Assembly: GCA_003526375.1 (NCBI GenBank)
Contig: DPDG01000043.1
Location: forward strand, 1-52,070
Length of the DNA stretch: 52,070 nt
From: Lentisphaeria bacterium
GTDB lineage: Bacteria; Verrucomicrobiota; Lentisphaeria; Victivallales; UBA1829
Direction of reading: 5' to 3'
Made by a program: the position numbers and the translations under genes. Under the pieces are notes generated by a model that saw only the letters and a list, made by a program, of their open reading frames with translations, did not search any database and had not been told where the DNA came from. Of this stretch, positions 41,185-50,842 are shown piece after piece (position 1 is the stretch's first letter; each line of letters starts with the position of its first letter).

Positions 41185-41970
41185 ATGAGGAAATCGCAGA
41201 TTGCAGCACAACTGTACAGTTTCCGGGATTTCATCAAAACGCCGGAAGGAGTGGCGGATACGTTTCGCATTCTTCATGAAATGGGATACGGTGCGGTTCA
41301 GCTTTCGTCCAGCCTTGCGAAAATGCCGGAGGAGGAGCTTGCCCGGCTGCTTGCGGAATATTCGCTGGTTCCCTGTTCCGCGCATGAAAACGGTGCGGAT
41401 ATCGTCGGAAAAACGGAGGAAATCATTGCAAAACTCAGGAAATTGAACTGTTTCCATCTTGCATATCCCGGTCCGCATGTCAATGTAACGGGCGAGGGCG
41501 AGGCGCGGGCGTTTGCGCGGATGCTGAACCGTAAAGCGCAGGAATTTGCGGAAGCGGGGATCACGCTTGCATATCACAATCATCATGTCGAGTTCAGGCA
41601 TTTCGGGAGAAAGACTCTGCTGGAGCTGATCTATGAAAATGCGCCGGAACTGGAAGGGGAGATTGATACGCACTGGGTTCAGCGCGGCGGGGGCGATCCG
41701 GTCCGGTGGATCCGGATGCTTTCCGGCAGAATGCGGGTGCTCCATGTGAAAGACTACGGGGTGGATTCGGCGGACCGTTCGAGTCTCTGGAACGGAAAAC
41801 CGGTGATGATGCCTGTCGGATATGGGAATCTGGATTGGAATATGATTCTTGAAACGGCGGAGTCCGCAGGTGTGGAATGGTATGTCGTGGAACATGACGC
41901 CGATGTGGGCGATCCGTTTGAATCGTTTGCGGAGAGTTTGAAATTCTTAACGGAAAATTTTGTGAAATAA
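41185..41970 (+). CDS. sugar phosphate isomerase/epimerase-like TIM barrel
   Basis: A 261-residue protein of the xylose-isomerase-like TIM-barrel (AP endonuclease 2) family. Metal-binding landmarks are YHNHHVEF (about residue 132), EIDTHWVQRGGGDP (about 157), LHVKDYG and the terminal VEHDADVGDP. Family members epimerise or isomerise sugars, keto-sugars or inosose. There is no signal peptide, so it is cytoplasmic. It lies between an isomerase-like and a Gfo/Idh/MocA gene, consistent with handling an oxidised sugar. The exact reaction is unknown. Confidence 0.85.
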   Translation: MRKSQIAAQLYSFRDFIKTPEGVADTFRILHEMGYGAVQLSSSLAKMPEEELARLLAEYSLVPCSAHENGADIVGKTEEIIAKLRKLNCFHLAYPGPHVNVTGEGEARAFARMLNRKAQEFAEAGITLAYHNHHVEFRHFGRKTLLELIYENAPELEGEIDTHWVQRGGGDPVRWIRMLSGRMRVLHVKDYGVDSADRSSLWNGKPVMMPVGYGNLDWNMILETAESAGVEWYVVEHDADVGDPFESFAESLKFLTENFVK

Positions 41971-41980
41971 GAGGTGAATC

Positions 41981-42967
41981 ATGTTGAAAGTCGCATTTAT
42001 CGGAGCGGGGCGCATGGCAAACGCACATGCGGCGCAGTTGCAGAAAATCGAAAATGTTGAAATTGCCGGAGTCTATGATATCGACCCGGAAAAAAGCAGG
42101 ATTTTTGCGGAGCGTTACAGAATTCCGAAACAGTATGCCTCGCAGGAGGAACTGCTCGGAGACCGTTCGCTGAACGGAATTCTGATGTGCCACTACTGTC
42201 CCGACCATGCCGCGTCCATGATGGCGGCGATGCAGGCGGGCTTCCGGTATATCTTTTCCGAGAAGCCCGCGATCCGCAGGATGGAGGAGGGACCGGCGCT
42301 TCTCAAGGCGGCGGAGCGGCACGGGGCGAAGATTATGATCGGGCATCACCGGAAACATGATGAGATCAATAAGAAAATGCGTGAGATTATCCGGAGCGGC
42401 GTGCTCGGGACAATCCGTTTTGCGAAAGTTCAGTTCTGCAATACATGGTTCTCGCGCGAATGGGGCGATTATTTTGCGGATTATGCGCGCTCCGGCGGGA
42501 CTACGCTTGACATGGTGACGCACTACATTGATCTGCTGAACTGGTTTTTCGAGGCGGAGCCGGAGAGTGTCTATGCCCGCGCGGTGATGCTTGAAAAGAA
42601 CATTCCGCCGGACAGAAAACCGTCGGATTATGTCAGCGGGACACTGGTATACCGAAATGGAATCATCTGCGGACTGGAATCCTCCTATCAGCGTTACGGT
42701 GTCTCTTACGACAACATCGAAGTTTACGGTGATGAACATACGGTGATCCTGCGTGACGGCAGGCTCAGGCTTTTCCGTAAAAAAGAGGTCACGGAATATG
42801 ACGTCTCCGGCGCGATGAACTGTCAGGAGGAGCAGATGAGGGATTTCGTGAAGATGATGGAAGACGGCGGGCAGCGTCAGACGACTCTTGCGGAGGGAAT
42901 CAGGTCCGCCGTGATTGCGCTCGGCATGATGGAGTCTTCCGAAAGCGGAAAAGTATATCGGTTCTGA
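41981..42967 (+). CDS. Gfo/Idh/MocA-family oxidoreductase
   Basis: A 328-residue NAD(P)-dependent sugar dehydrogenase-like protein. The Rossmann motif is VAFIGAGRMANAHA at residue 4, followed by the GVYDIDPEKS acidic loop and the family motif SEKPAI (EKP) near residue 94. The substrate-binding half begins MIGHHRKHDEINKKM and contains GTTLDMVTHYIDLLNW with the conserved Asp and His. The context with a ThuA-like gene recalls ThuB, which oxidises a sugar to the 3-keto form. The substrate is not determined. Confidence 0.9.
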   Translation: MLKVAFIGAGRMANAHAAQLQKIENVEIAGVYDIDPEKSRIFAERYRIPKQYASQEELLGDRSLNGILMCHYCPDHAASMMAAMQAGFRYIFSEKPAIRRMEEGPALLKAAERHGAKIMIGHHRKHDEINKKMREIIRSGVLGTIRFAKVQFCNTWFSREWGDYFADYARSGGTTLDMVTHYIDLLNWFFEAEPESVYARAVMLEKNIPPDRKPSDYVSGTLVYRNGIICGLESSYQRYGVSYDNIEVYGDEHTVILRDGRLRLFRKKEVTEYDVSGAMNCQEEQMRDFVKMMEDGGQRQTTLAEGIRSAVIALGMMESSESGKVYRF

Positions 42968-42978
42968 AGGAGTGCGCC

Positions 42979-43752
42979 ATGAGCGATAAAATCAAGGTTA
43001 CGATCTGGAATGAGTTCATCCATGAGAATACGAATGAAGCCGCTGCGAAGATGTATCCCGGCGGACTTCATAAAGCAATTGCGCGGGGAATTGCGCATCC
43101 TGATTTCGAGATTCGCTTTGCGACACTCCGGCAGGACGGGGAACACGGGCTTTCCGAAACCGTCCTGCGGGATACGGATGTCCTGCTGTGGTGGGGGCAT
43201 TGCGCTCACGGCGAGGTCAGGGATGAGATTGTCCGGCGTGTGATTGAGAACGTATGGGAGGGGATGGGGCTGATCTGTCTCCATTCCGCGCATATGTCCA
43301 AAGTGTTCCGCCAGTTGAACGGCACGAGCGGGAAACTTCACTGGCGCGAGGCGGAGGAACGGGAACGCATCTGGTGCGTGAATCCCGCGCATCCGATCGC
43401 AAAAGATGTGCCGGAGTCTTTCGTGCTGGATTATGAGGAGATGTACGGGGAGCCGTTCATGATCGCCCCGGAGGCTCAGATTGTGTTTCTTTCATGGTTC
43501 GAGGGGGGAGAGGCTTTCCGCAGCGGAGTGACGCTTCAGCGCGGCAACGGCAGGATTTTCTACTTCCGCCCCGGACATGAAACCTATCCGTCTTTCCACA
43601 ATGAAAATGTATTGAAGATCATTTCCAATGCGGTCCGCTGGGCAAAACCGTCGGTCCGTTCGGAGTATCCGAAAACGCATCGCGCGGAGTCTTACGAAAA
43701 AATCTCAAAAAAGGACGTGTCTTTCGGAAAAGCGGGAATTATCCTGAACTGA
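42979..43752 (+). CDS. ThuA-like protein
   Basis: A 257-residue class I glutamine-amidotransferase-like fold protein of the ThuA family. Typical segments are VTIWNEFIHE (residue 7), DVLLWWGHCAHGEV, GLICLHSAHMSKVFRQL and the closing YFRPGHETYPSFHNENVLKI. ThuA proteins act with Gfo/Idh-type dehydrogenases on 3-keto-disaccharides or related sugars. It begins 12 bp after the oxidoreductase gene and is the last gene before a strong terminator. The biochemical activity in this operon is inferred from family and context. Confidence 0.88.
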   Translation: MSDKIKVTIWNEFIHENTNEAAAKMYPGGLHKAIARGIAHPDFEIRFATLRQDGEHGLSETVLRDTDVLLWWGHCAHGEVRDEIVRRVIENVWEGMGLICLHSAHMSKVFRQLNGTSGKLHWREAEERERIWCVNPAHPIAKDVPESFVLDYEEMYGEPFMIAPEAQIVFLSWFEGGEAFRSGVTLQRGNGRIFYFRPGHETYPSFHNENVLKIISNAVRWAKPSVRSEYPKTHRAESYEKISKKDVSFGKAGIILN

Positions 43753-43768
43753 CAGGAGGGAATTCCGG

Positions 43769-43799
43769 CAGGGCGGCATCCGTCCGCCCTGTTTTCTTC
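43769..43799 (+). terminator. terminator of the sugar operon
   Basis: CAGGGCGG (43769-43776) pairs with CCGCCCTG (43784-43791), with a seven-base loop, followed by TTTTCTT. It is a standard rho-independent terminator 17 bp after the ThuA-like stop. Confidence 0.88.
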
Positions 43800-43808
43800 C
43801 CCGATGAT

Positions 43809-46142
43809 TCAGAGAAATTCCCTTGGAGTGTTTTTCTTTCGTATCTTTTTTGCATAAAGCAATTTTGTAAAATCAATGCGCTCCACGTAAAGCCAGCGTA
43901 CCGTATCAATCTTTACAAAGAAATAGAGATACTGCCTTCCGTTTTCCCGGACGAAGATACGGCCGTTTTTCCGGCGCCACATGGTTTGCAGCAGTTCGGG
44001 ATCATGGAACTGTTTCTGCCGGATGCTGCCCTGCTGATCCGGAGAGACTTTGCCTTTGCTGTCAACCAGAACTCTGCCGTCCTCGTCAATCAGATATTTG
44101 TTTTTGACCGCGGGGCTCATATTTCCGGTTTTGGACAGCATGTCAAGAATCCAGTTCAATGAGATGTCCGCCCCGGCGACTCCGAGGAGTCTGCCGTCTT
44201 TTCCGATGATTGCCTGGGAACAGGTGATGACGAGTTCCGGATTTTTGACGCCGTCGATATAAGGCGTTCCCCAGACCGCCTGATGCCGTTTCGCCTGCAC
44301 CGCCGCCCGGTACCACGGGCGTTCCCGGGGATCATAAGCCGGATCATAATCGCTGTGGTAGGGATAGCAGATATGAAGCCCCGATTTCAGGCTGACATAA
44401 ACCCATGTGAACGGCGGTTTCATTTGAGTCGCGATCACTTTTTTGAGTTCCGTATCGCTCGCAGGGACCGGATTGCCTTCGGAGACGCTTTTTGCCACGG
44501 CGCGGAAAAATCCCCACTTCAGCGGATAGAGCTTCTGAAGGATATTGTCCTGGCTGACGGTCTTTCCACCGGGAGGCTCCTTATAGGCGAAATGATCGAG
44601 ATCAATGTTTCTCCCGAAGGTCGGAGCATAGGCAAGCCCCGGCGGAGCGGTGTCTTTCCGGGCACCGTCAAGATAGCTGTAGATTCTGCCGGGGCTTTTG
44701 TCCGGCATCGGTCCTTCCAGAAGCAGCGCCGTTTCCCACGTGATGGCGGAAAGCAGACTTTCCAGTGAATGAAGACGGTAATCGAACTGACTTCCGGAAT
44801 GGATGCCTTGCGAGTAGATTTCAGCCAGCGCCGCGTCGTAATCCTGCTGCATGGCGCGGCTGCGCATCTCATCATACAGAAAATAGGAGAATGCGCTCAT
44901 CAGCGAGAGAAGCAGGACCATGCAGAAAAAGAGCATCAGTTTGTAATGATGGCGGAACTGACGTATCAGCTTGCCGAGGAAATGATCCGGGTTTGCCGTC
45001 ACCTCTTCCATCCGAAGATCGCTGCGAAGGTCTTTCGCAAGCGCCTTGACGTTCTGGTAGCGGTCCGACGGCGCCGGTGCGAGCGCTTTGCGGATAATCA
45101 TTTTGAGATCACGGTCAACGGGGCATTTATAAAAATGTTCATAGGAATCCACCAGACAGGACTGTGCTTTATCCAGCGCTTCCTCCGTTGTTTCTGACGG
45201 ATAGGCGCGTTTCAGGAATACGATTTCAAAAAGGATCAGCCCCAATGCGTAAATATCCGAGCGGGAGTCATAGTGTTGAAGGTTGATTACTTCGGGGGCG
45301 ATATACTGAATCGTGCCGGAGAATTTCCCGTTTGACCGCGCTTCGTTTTTCCGTGCCTGATGTTCTGAAATACCCCAGTCCATGACATAGGTTTCATTGA
45401 AAGAGCCGATCATGATATTTTCCGGTTTCAGGTCACGATGAATCACTTTCTTGTGGTGTGCGTAGGAGACCGCCTCGCAGACGCGCAGAAAGATGTCCAG
45501 GCGCTGCGGCAGGAGTTTCCGTTCATTCCAGCGGACCTGTGATTTCGGTAGCAGGCGGTAGAGTGAAAGAATTTTTTCCAGATACCGGCGCAGAGTGCTG
45601 CCTTTGATCAGTTTCATGGCAAGATGAAGCCCGTGTTCCGAATCACTGTAAATGCCGTGTACCGGAACGATTGCCGGATGGTCGAGCTGGGCGGTGATTC
45701 TCGCTTCGGCAAGAAATGCGTTTCTGCTGTTGGATTGATCCTTGAGTTTGTCATGCAGGGATTTCAATGCGACGACACGACAGAGCTTCCGGTCCACCGC
45801 TCTGTTGATGCGTCCCTGTCCGCCGTCCGCGATTTTTTCCTTCAACTCGAAATTGGATTCAAAGTCGGCGAAATCCTCTTCGGACGGAGGACGCTTCTGA
45901 ACGCGGAGTTCATCCCGTTCTTCCGTATCGTTGTTGAGCATTTCACTGACGTTGACGGTTCTGGTGCCCAGAATTCCGGTCAGGAAGCTCAGGCGCGATG
46001 TGCCGGAAAGAGATGACTTCGAAACATGGGAACTGCTGTCCCCGGCTTTTTTCCCGAGACGGTTTCCCTGCCTGCCGGTTGCAGCCGTTCTATCTACTTT
46101 GATCGTCTTGTCGGGCTGGGGCGTGTCTGGAGGTTCATTCAT
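43809..46142 (-). CDS. membrane Ser/Thr protein kinase with extracytoplasmic Cache-like sensor
   Basis: A 777-residue kinase. The kinase domain (about 98-375) has glycine loop KIADGGQGRI, catalytic lysine VVALK (127), HRDLKPEN (235-242), DWG in place of DFG (255-257) and GTIQYIAPE, so it should be active. A disordered, Ser/Thr-rich N-terminus could be autophosphorylated. One membrane segment at about 400-423 precedes a Cache-like domain (to about 770) with YDPRERPWYRAAVQAKR and VAGADISLNWILDML, a pattern of periplasmic ligand sensors. The ATG at 46142 overlaps the upstream gene's stop as ATGA; an upstream in-frame start at 46205 is less likely. The ligand is unknown. Confidence 0.9.
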   Translation of the reverse strand: MNEPPDTPQPDKTIKVDRTAATGRQGNRLGKKAGDSSSHVSKSSLSGTSRLSFLTGILGTRTVNVSEMLNNDTEERDELRVQKRPPSEEDFADFESNFELKEKIADGGQGRINRAVDRKLCRVVALKSLHDKLKDQSNSRNAFLAEARITAQLDHPAIVPVHGIYSDSEHGLHLAMKLIKGSTLRRYLEKILSLYRLLPKSQVRWNERKLLPQRLDIFLRVCEAVSYAHHKKVIHRDLKPENIMIGSFNETYVMDWGISEHQARKNEARSNGKFSGTIQYIAPEVINLQHYDSRSDIYALGLILFEIVFLKRAYPSETTEEALDKAQSCLVDSYEHFYKCPVDRDLKMIIRKALAPAPSDRYQNVKALAKDLRSDLRMEEVTANPDHFLGKLIRQFRHHYKLMLFFCMVLLLSLMSAFSYFLYDEMRSRAMQQDYDAALAEIYSQGIHSGSQFDYRLHSLESLLSAITWETALLLEGPMPDKSPGRIYSYLDGARKDTAPPGLAYAPTFGRNIDLDHFAYKEPPGGKTVSQDNILQKLYPLKWGFFRAVAKSVSEGNPVPASDTELKKVIATQMKPPFTWVYVSLKSGLHICYPYHSDYDPAYDPRERPWYRAAVQAKRHQAVWGTPYIDGVKNPELVITCSQAIIGKDGRLLGVAGADISLNWILDMLSKTGNMSPAVKNKYLIDEDGRVLVDSKGKVSPDQQGSIRQKQFHDPELLQTMWRRKNGRIFVRENGRQYLYFFVKIDTVRWLYVERIDFTKLLYAKKIRKKNTPREFL

Positions 46143-49100
46143 GATTCCGGATTTTCCTCTTTCCCGTTCCGTTCCAACAGTCCCGGCAGGGTTTTCTGCA
46201 GACATTCCCTGAGCGCTTCAATGGTAATGGGCTTGAACAGCGTCCATTTGAACCAGCGCCTGGCATTTTTGTCGATTTGAGTATCCGCCGTGACGACGAT
46301 TACAGGGATTTCCGCGAAAGACGGTGTCCGCGCCATATACTGTGCGAGTTCATCGCCTCCCATGTCCGGCATCCAGAGGTCCGTGAATACTGCCGTCGGA
46401 GCCGCTTTTTCCAGTTCCTGAATCGCTTCTCTTGCCGATTTGCAGCAGACATGCGGGATGTTCAGGCGTTTGAACATGGCGCTCATGACCTTGAGATTCA
46501 TCGGCACATCATCCACCAGAACGACCTGATTGATTCTTGCATAGTCCGGTGATCTGCCGAGTATTTTTTCCGGCGGCAGCTCTGTGGCAATGCAGGATAC
46601 GTTTTCAAAGATGATGACCAGAGTGCTTTCTTTTTCATTGACTTCAATTCTGCCGTCCATACAGTTGCAGAGACGCTGCGCCAGGGTCAGCTCAAGCCCC
46701 GTTTCCTCATACGACCGGTTGCCGCGGACCGTATGAAGGCTGAACGGTTCGAACAGGTGCTCCGCCTTTTCCAGCGCAAGACCCGCATCGGAGTTTGAAA
46801 TACGGATGATCAGTGTGCCTTTGTCTTTCTTTTCCGGATGAATCCGGAATTGAGTTGACAGGATGACTTTGCCCGTTTTGATGTTTTTGTAGGTGATGCC
46901 GACGAGATTGATCAGAATCTGGCGCAGGCGTTTCGGGTCGAGGACGAGTCGCGGCAGACGCTCCGGCAGAAGCAGTTCCATGGGCGCCTTTTTGCTTTCC
47001 GATGTCTGGCGGAAGATCGTGGGCATTTCGGAAAGGAGTTCTTTCAGGTTCATCGGTTCCGGATTGATTTCCAGCTTGTCCGTTTCCATATTGGAGAGAT
47101 CAAGCACATCATTGATGAGATTGAGGAGTGTATGTCCGGCGAGATTGATGGCCTGAAGGTCTTTTTTCTCCTCCTCCCTCGGAATGTTGTCCATCTGGAG
47201 CAGTTCGCTGAAACCGATGACTGCGTTCAGAGGCGTTTTGAGTTCATGACTCATGGTTGCGATGAAATAACTCTTGGCGCGGTCGGCTGCCTGCGCCGCT
47301 TCCATGGCGTCCTGAAGCTGTTTTTTCTGCTGTGTCAGTTCCGTGATGTCAATGGCGGATTTCAGGATATATTTCAGTTCATGCCTGCGGTCGAATATCG
47401 GCTGAGTCGTCAGGATGAATCTCCGTCCGTGGATTTCCGCTTCTTCGCTGTGCGGGTATTTGTCAGAAAGAGTCTGCTGCATGGGGCACCACTCCGGCGG
47501 ATTCCCGTGATTGCAGATCGTATCGTAGCATTTTTTGCCGACGATCTCCGCAAGCGGGATTTTACAGACCTTGCAGAGGCTCGGATTGGCGGCAATGATG
47601 TTGCTGTCCTTATCGAATATTGCGATGGGGATCGCAATATTGTCTACGATCTGGCGCTGAAGCGAAACGCTGTCTGCGATTGCATTCATCTGCTGGTAAC
47701 GTTCCCGCGCGAGCAGGAAGAGTTTCGTGCTGCTGTGAACCGTGTGGATGTCGCTGTCGGAGAATGTGCGCCTGGAATGGATGAATTCCATGCCGATATA
47801 TCCCCACAGGTTATTTTCCAGCCAGATTCCGCTTGCCAGCACCGACTGTATTTTGTGCTCTTTCAGAACTTCCGCCTCACCGGCAAGTTCCTGCGGCGGA
47901 TGATCGGTATCTTCGATGATCAGATCCTGTTTCCGGAGCAGTTTGCGTGTCCATCCGGGAACGGGGCTCAGGTCGATACTGCGGAGTTTTTCCAGTTTCG
48001 GCTCGACTCCGTCGCGAATCCATTCGGAAATATTGTCGGAGTGGACTTTTTCCTGATCCGTATACTTGAAGATGTAGCAGCGGTCGGCTCCCGCATTCTG
48101 CCCGATGACGCGAAGCATTTCATCAATCGCCTTATTGAAGTCATTTTCCACGGAAATTCTTGCAAGGCACTGATTGATGGTTCGCTCGCACTGAATATAA
48201 TTGTTCAGTTGTTCGATCATTTTCAGACGCTCCTGTTCGAGCTGTTTCTGGCGCGTCACGTCAATGCTCATGCCAAGCAGAAGGCGTTTGCCGTCGGTTT
48301 GCGGGACGATGGTTTTCATGGTCCTGACCAGATGGGTTTTACCGGATGCGTCCTTGACAGCCTCCTCCAGGTCAAGAAGTTTATCGGAGTTCAGCAGTTC
48401 CTGATCGTCCTTGCGGAACCGTTCTATTTCTTCCTGCGTCCGGAAAATATCTTCGTCGCGTTTTCCGATGAGCTGTTCACTGGCGAGCCCTGTCAGCTCC
48501 GCGAAACCCCGGTTGCACATGAGATACCGGAACTGGTCATCGGCATTCTTGACGAACATGTAACAGGGGAGGTGATCCATAATTCCCTTGAGCAGATTCG
48601 CATTATCCTGAAAACGCCGTTCATTTTCTTTGGTTTCCGTGATGTCCTGAATGATCCCATAGTATTCCTCTCCGTCATTTTCCGCTTTGGCGGCGGATTT
48701 GATGATGCGCATTTCATAGTCGCGCCGTCCCGCTTCCCTGTTGGAACGGTAGAAACAGTGCATGGAATCGGTTTCTCCGGAAAGCAGTTTCCTGAGTTCC
48801 CTGTCGTAGGCAGGAAAGTCTTCCGGATCAAGCCATTCTTCCGCCGGAACAGGTTGTCCGTCACGATACATCCAGTTTTTCTCGAAGTCTCCCATCGGAA
48901 TCAGACGGCCTGTTCTGTCACTGCGGAAATAAACGATATTCGCCACTTCCGTGGCATTGCGGAGAATTGTATTCTGCCGGCTGAGGATGGCGCGCTTTTC
49001 ATAATCGTCCGTCACGTCGCGGAAGAAGAGCACCGCACCGGAAATGCCGTCTTCCTCTTCCCTGATCGGGGCTGCGCTGGCTGCGATGTGGTAGCGTTTC

Positions 49101-50824
49101 CCGTCGCGTGAGATCAGGTCATTGTGGTTTTCAAGAATCACTTCTTTTTCAGTCCGGATCACGGTAGTCACCGGTGTTTCGACTTTTTCATTTCCTGAAA
49201 TGGAGACGAAGTTGAAAACTTCGCCGAGTTTCCTGCCGACGGCTTCGTTCTGCCGATACCCCGTCAGCTTGTCTGCCATCGGGTTCATCAGCGTGATTTT
49301 TTCGTCGCAGTCCGTTACGATCACGGCGTCACCGATGGACTCCAGTGTCAGCCGGAACCGCTGGGCGAGCTGAGCCTTTGCTGTGAAAGCATCGTGAAGC
49401 TGCGTGACATCTGCCGAAATCCACATCACTGCCTGTTTGCCGAAGATCTCTTCCGGCAGAAGGAGAAATTCCAGTTGCTGATGCTGCCCGAATACACTGT
49501 ACTCCCTGCGGGAACCCTCACCGGTCCGGAATGTGTCCCTGACTGGTTTCTCTACCTCGCGGAGAAGTTCGACGGGCAGATCTGTAAGTTTTTCGGGACG
49601 CGGTCCGGTGAAAATCTGGTTGCCTGCCTGAAGAAAGAGAATTTTCCCTTTTGCATCGACAACTCCGACATGGATCGGCAGTGCCGAGAACAGACCGTTC
49701 AGTTTTTTCTGGTTTCTTCTGCGCTGCTCTCCGAGAACCAGATACCATATCAGCAGGAGCAGGGCAATTGCGCCGGTAATGACGCTTTCCTGTTTCCAGT
49801 TTTCCCAGAAAGAAGACGGTTTATTGAGATACACGGTGTCTGGCGGAAGCTGCCCGGCGGGAATATCCCACTGCGCCAGAGAGTTCCAGTCGAAAACTGG
49901 ATGCTGTTTTGTGGTCTGGATCGGGATATCGGCAGGTTTTTCTCCTTTCAGAATGCGGGCTGCCGTTTTTGCCGTCTCGATACCATGTTCCCTGCTGTTG
50001 GTCAGAATCCCGCCGATGACGCCCGTATCGCGCGGTGCTTCCTGCAACGTGAAGACCGGATGCTGAGCGGTCCTGACGATATTGGGATAAAGTATTCCGT
50101 AGGGGATAAAGGGTTCCGGCTGAGTGCTGCGCCAGTTCTGCAGAAGGACAAGGGAATCCTGAGGCAGTTGTGACAGTTGAGTCAGCATTTCGTCCGTGCT
50201 GAGATATGCCCCGTGAAGAAAAAGAAATCCCGGCATTTTGATTTCTGCCGCCGCCTGCCTGTATTCCTGATAAAGTGCATTGCCTGCGGGAGAGCCGTCG
50301 GTGATGACGGCGATCTTCTGCGTCTGCGGGTAGATTTTGAGTATGAGGTTGATCAACGGCTGGAAATTGTGACCGCATTCGATGCCGGTAAGATTCGGAT
50401 ACTGCGTGCGTTTTTCCCTGTCGAAGTCCGTATATGCACAGAAGACAACCGGCGTTTTCTCCTGCAGGACGGCATAGTGTTTCAGCAGGAGGTCAGTCGC
50501 AGCTTTGCCTTCCGTAACAATCAGCCCATACTTTTTCTTCTGCAGAAGTTCCAGAATGAACGCCTCGTCCGATGGACGGATCTTCAGCCCCGGATTTCTC
50601 AGGATTCCAAGCTCAATGACATTGAGTTTGACGGATGGTTTGTTGAGTCCGTTGTTGAAATATGCCCGGAAGCCGTCGAGAATATCGGCCGACCACTGGT
50701 AAGACGTGTCGTAAGAATTGATATATAAAATCTGATTTACTGTATTTTTTACCTCCGCCTGAACATGCCAGAGCAACAGGCAGAGAGACAGAAAGAACCA
50801 TCTTTTTCTCATAAAACGACTCAT
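46139..50824 (-). CDS. hybrid sensor kinase, degenerate ATPase, intact receiver
   Basis: A 1561-residue membrane protein. A signal peptide is followed by an ABC-type substrate-binding domain (about 30-330, ILYINSYDTSYQWSADILDG), a membrane segment (349-366), several PAS domains (about 375-860), a GAF-like domain (880-1045) and another PAS (1055-1165). The HisKA domain reads SHELKTPLNAVIGF (His 1193). In the ATPase domain the N-box Asn is Ile (NLVGITYK), G1 reads NSDAGL where DxGxG is expected, and G2 reads ETGLEL instead of GTGLGL. The C-terminal receiver keeps DD, the phospho-acceptor Asp (FTDLWMPD, 1482) and the Lys (FKPIT). Autophosphorylation is therefore doubtful. It is coupled to the downstream Ser/Thr kinase. 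Confidence 0.9.
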   Translation of the reverse strand: MSRFMRKRWFFLSLCLLLWHVQAEVKNTVNQILYINSYDTSYQWSADILDGFRAYFNNGLNKPSVKLNVIELGILRNPGLKIRPSDEAFILELLQKKKYGLIVTEGKAATDLLLKHYAVLQEKTPVVFCAYTDFDREKRTQYPNLTGIECGHNFQPLINLILKIYPQTQKIAVITDGSPAGNALYQEYRQAAAEIKMPGFLFLHGAYLSTDEMLTQLSQLPQDSLVLLQNWRSTQPEPFIPYGILYPNIVRTAQHPVFTLQEAPRDTGVIGGILTNSREHGIETAKTAARILKGEKPADIPIQTTKQHPVFDWNSLAQWDIPAGQLPPDTVYLNKPSSFWENWKQESVITGAIALLLLIWYLVLGEQRRRNQKKLNGLFSALPIHVGVVDAKGKILFLQAGNQIFTGPRPEKLTDLPVELLREVEKPVRDTFRTGEGSRREYSVFGQHQQLEFLLLPEEIFGKQAVMWISADVTQLHDAFTAKAQLAQRFRLTLESIGDAVIVTDCDEKITLMNPMADKLTGYRQNEAVGRKLGEVFNFVSISGNEKVETPVTTVIRTEKEVILENHNDLISRDGKRYHIAASAAPIREEEDGISGAVLFFRDVTDDYEKRAILSRQNTILRNATEVANIVYFRSDRTGRLIPMGDFEKNWMYRDGQPVPAEEWLDPEDFPAYDRELRKLLSGETDSMHCFYRSNREAGRRDYEMRIIKSAAKAENDGEEYYGIIQDITETKENERRFQDNANLLKGIMDHLPCYMFVKNADDQFRYLMCNRGFAELTGLASEQLIGKRDEDIFRTQEEIERFRKDDQELLNSDKLLDLEEAVKDASGKTHLVRTMKTIVPQTDGKRLLLGMSIDVTRQKQLEQERLKMIEQLNNYIQCERTINQCLARISVENDFNKAIDEMLRVIGQNAGADRCYIFKYTDQEKVHSDNISEWIRDGVEPKLEKLRSIDLSPVPGWTRKLLRKQDLIIEDTDHPPQELAGEAEVLKEHKIQSVLASGIWLENNLWGYIGMEFIHSRRTFSDSDIHTVHSSTKLFLLARERYQQMNAIADSVSLQRQIVDNIAIPIAIFDKDSNIIAANPSLCKVCKIPLAEIVGKKCYDTICNHGNPPEWCPMQQTLSDKYPHSEEAEIHGRRFILTTQPIFDRRHELKYILKSAIDITELTQQKKQLQDAMEAAQAADRAKSYFIATMSHELKTPLNAVIGFSELLQMDNIPREEEKKDLQAINLAGHTLLNLINDVLDLSNMETDKLEINPEPMNLKELLSEMPTIFRQTSESKKAPMELLLPERLPRLVLDPKRLRQILINLVGITYKNIKTGKVILSTQFRIHPEKKDKGTLIIRISNSDAGLALEKAEHLFEPFSLHTVRGNRSYEETGLELTLAQRLCNCMDGRIEVNEKESTLVIIFENVSCIATELPPEKILGRSPDYARINQVVLVDDVPMNLKVMSAMFKRLNIPHVCCKSAREAIQELEKAAPTAVFTDLWMPDMGGDELAQYMARTPSFAEIPVIVVTADTQIDKNARRWFKWTLFKPITIEALRECLQKTLPGLLERNGKEENPES

Positions 50825-50842
50825 CAATTCGTGGTATAAATT

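Noticed and set aside
47132..49111. A 659-codon plus-strand frame opposite the hybrid kinase
   Set aside because: No start signal or domain. The opposite strand encodes clear PAS, GAF and HisKA domains through the same region.
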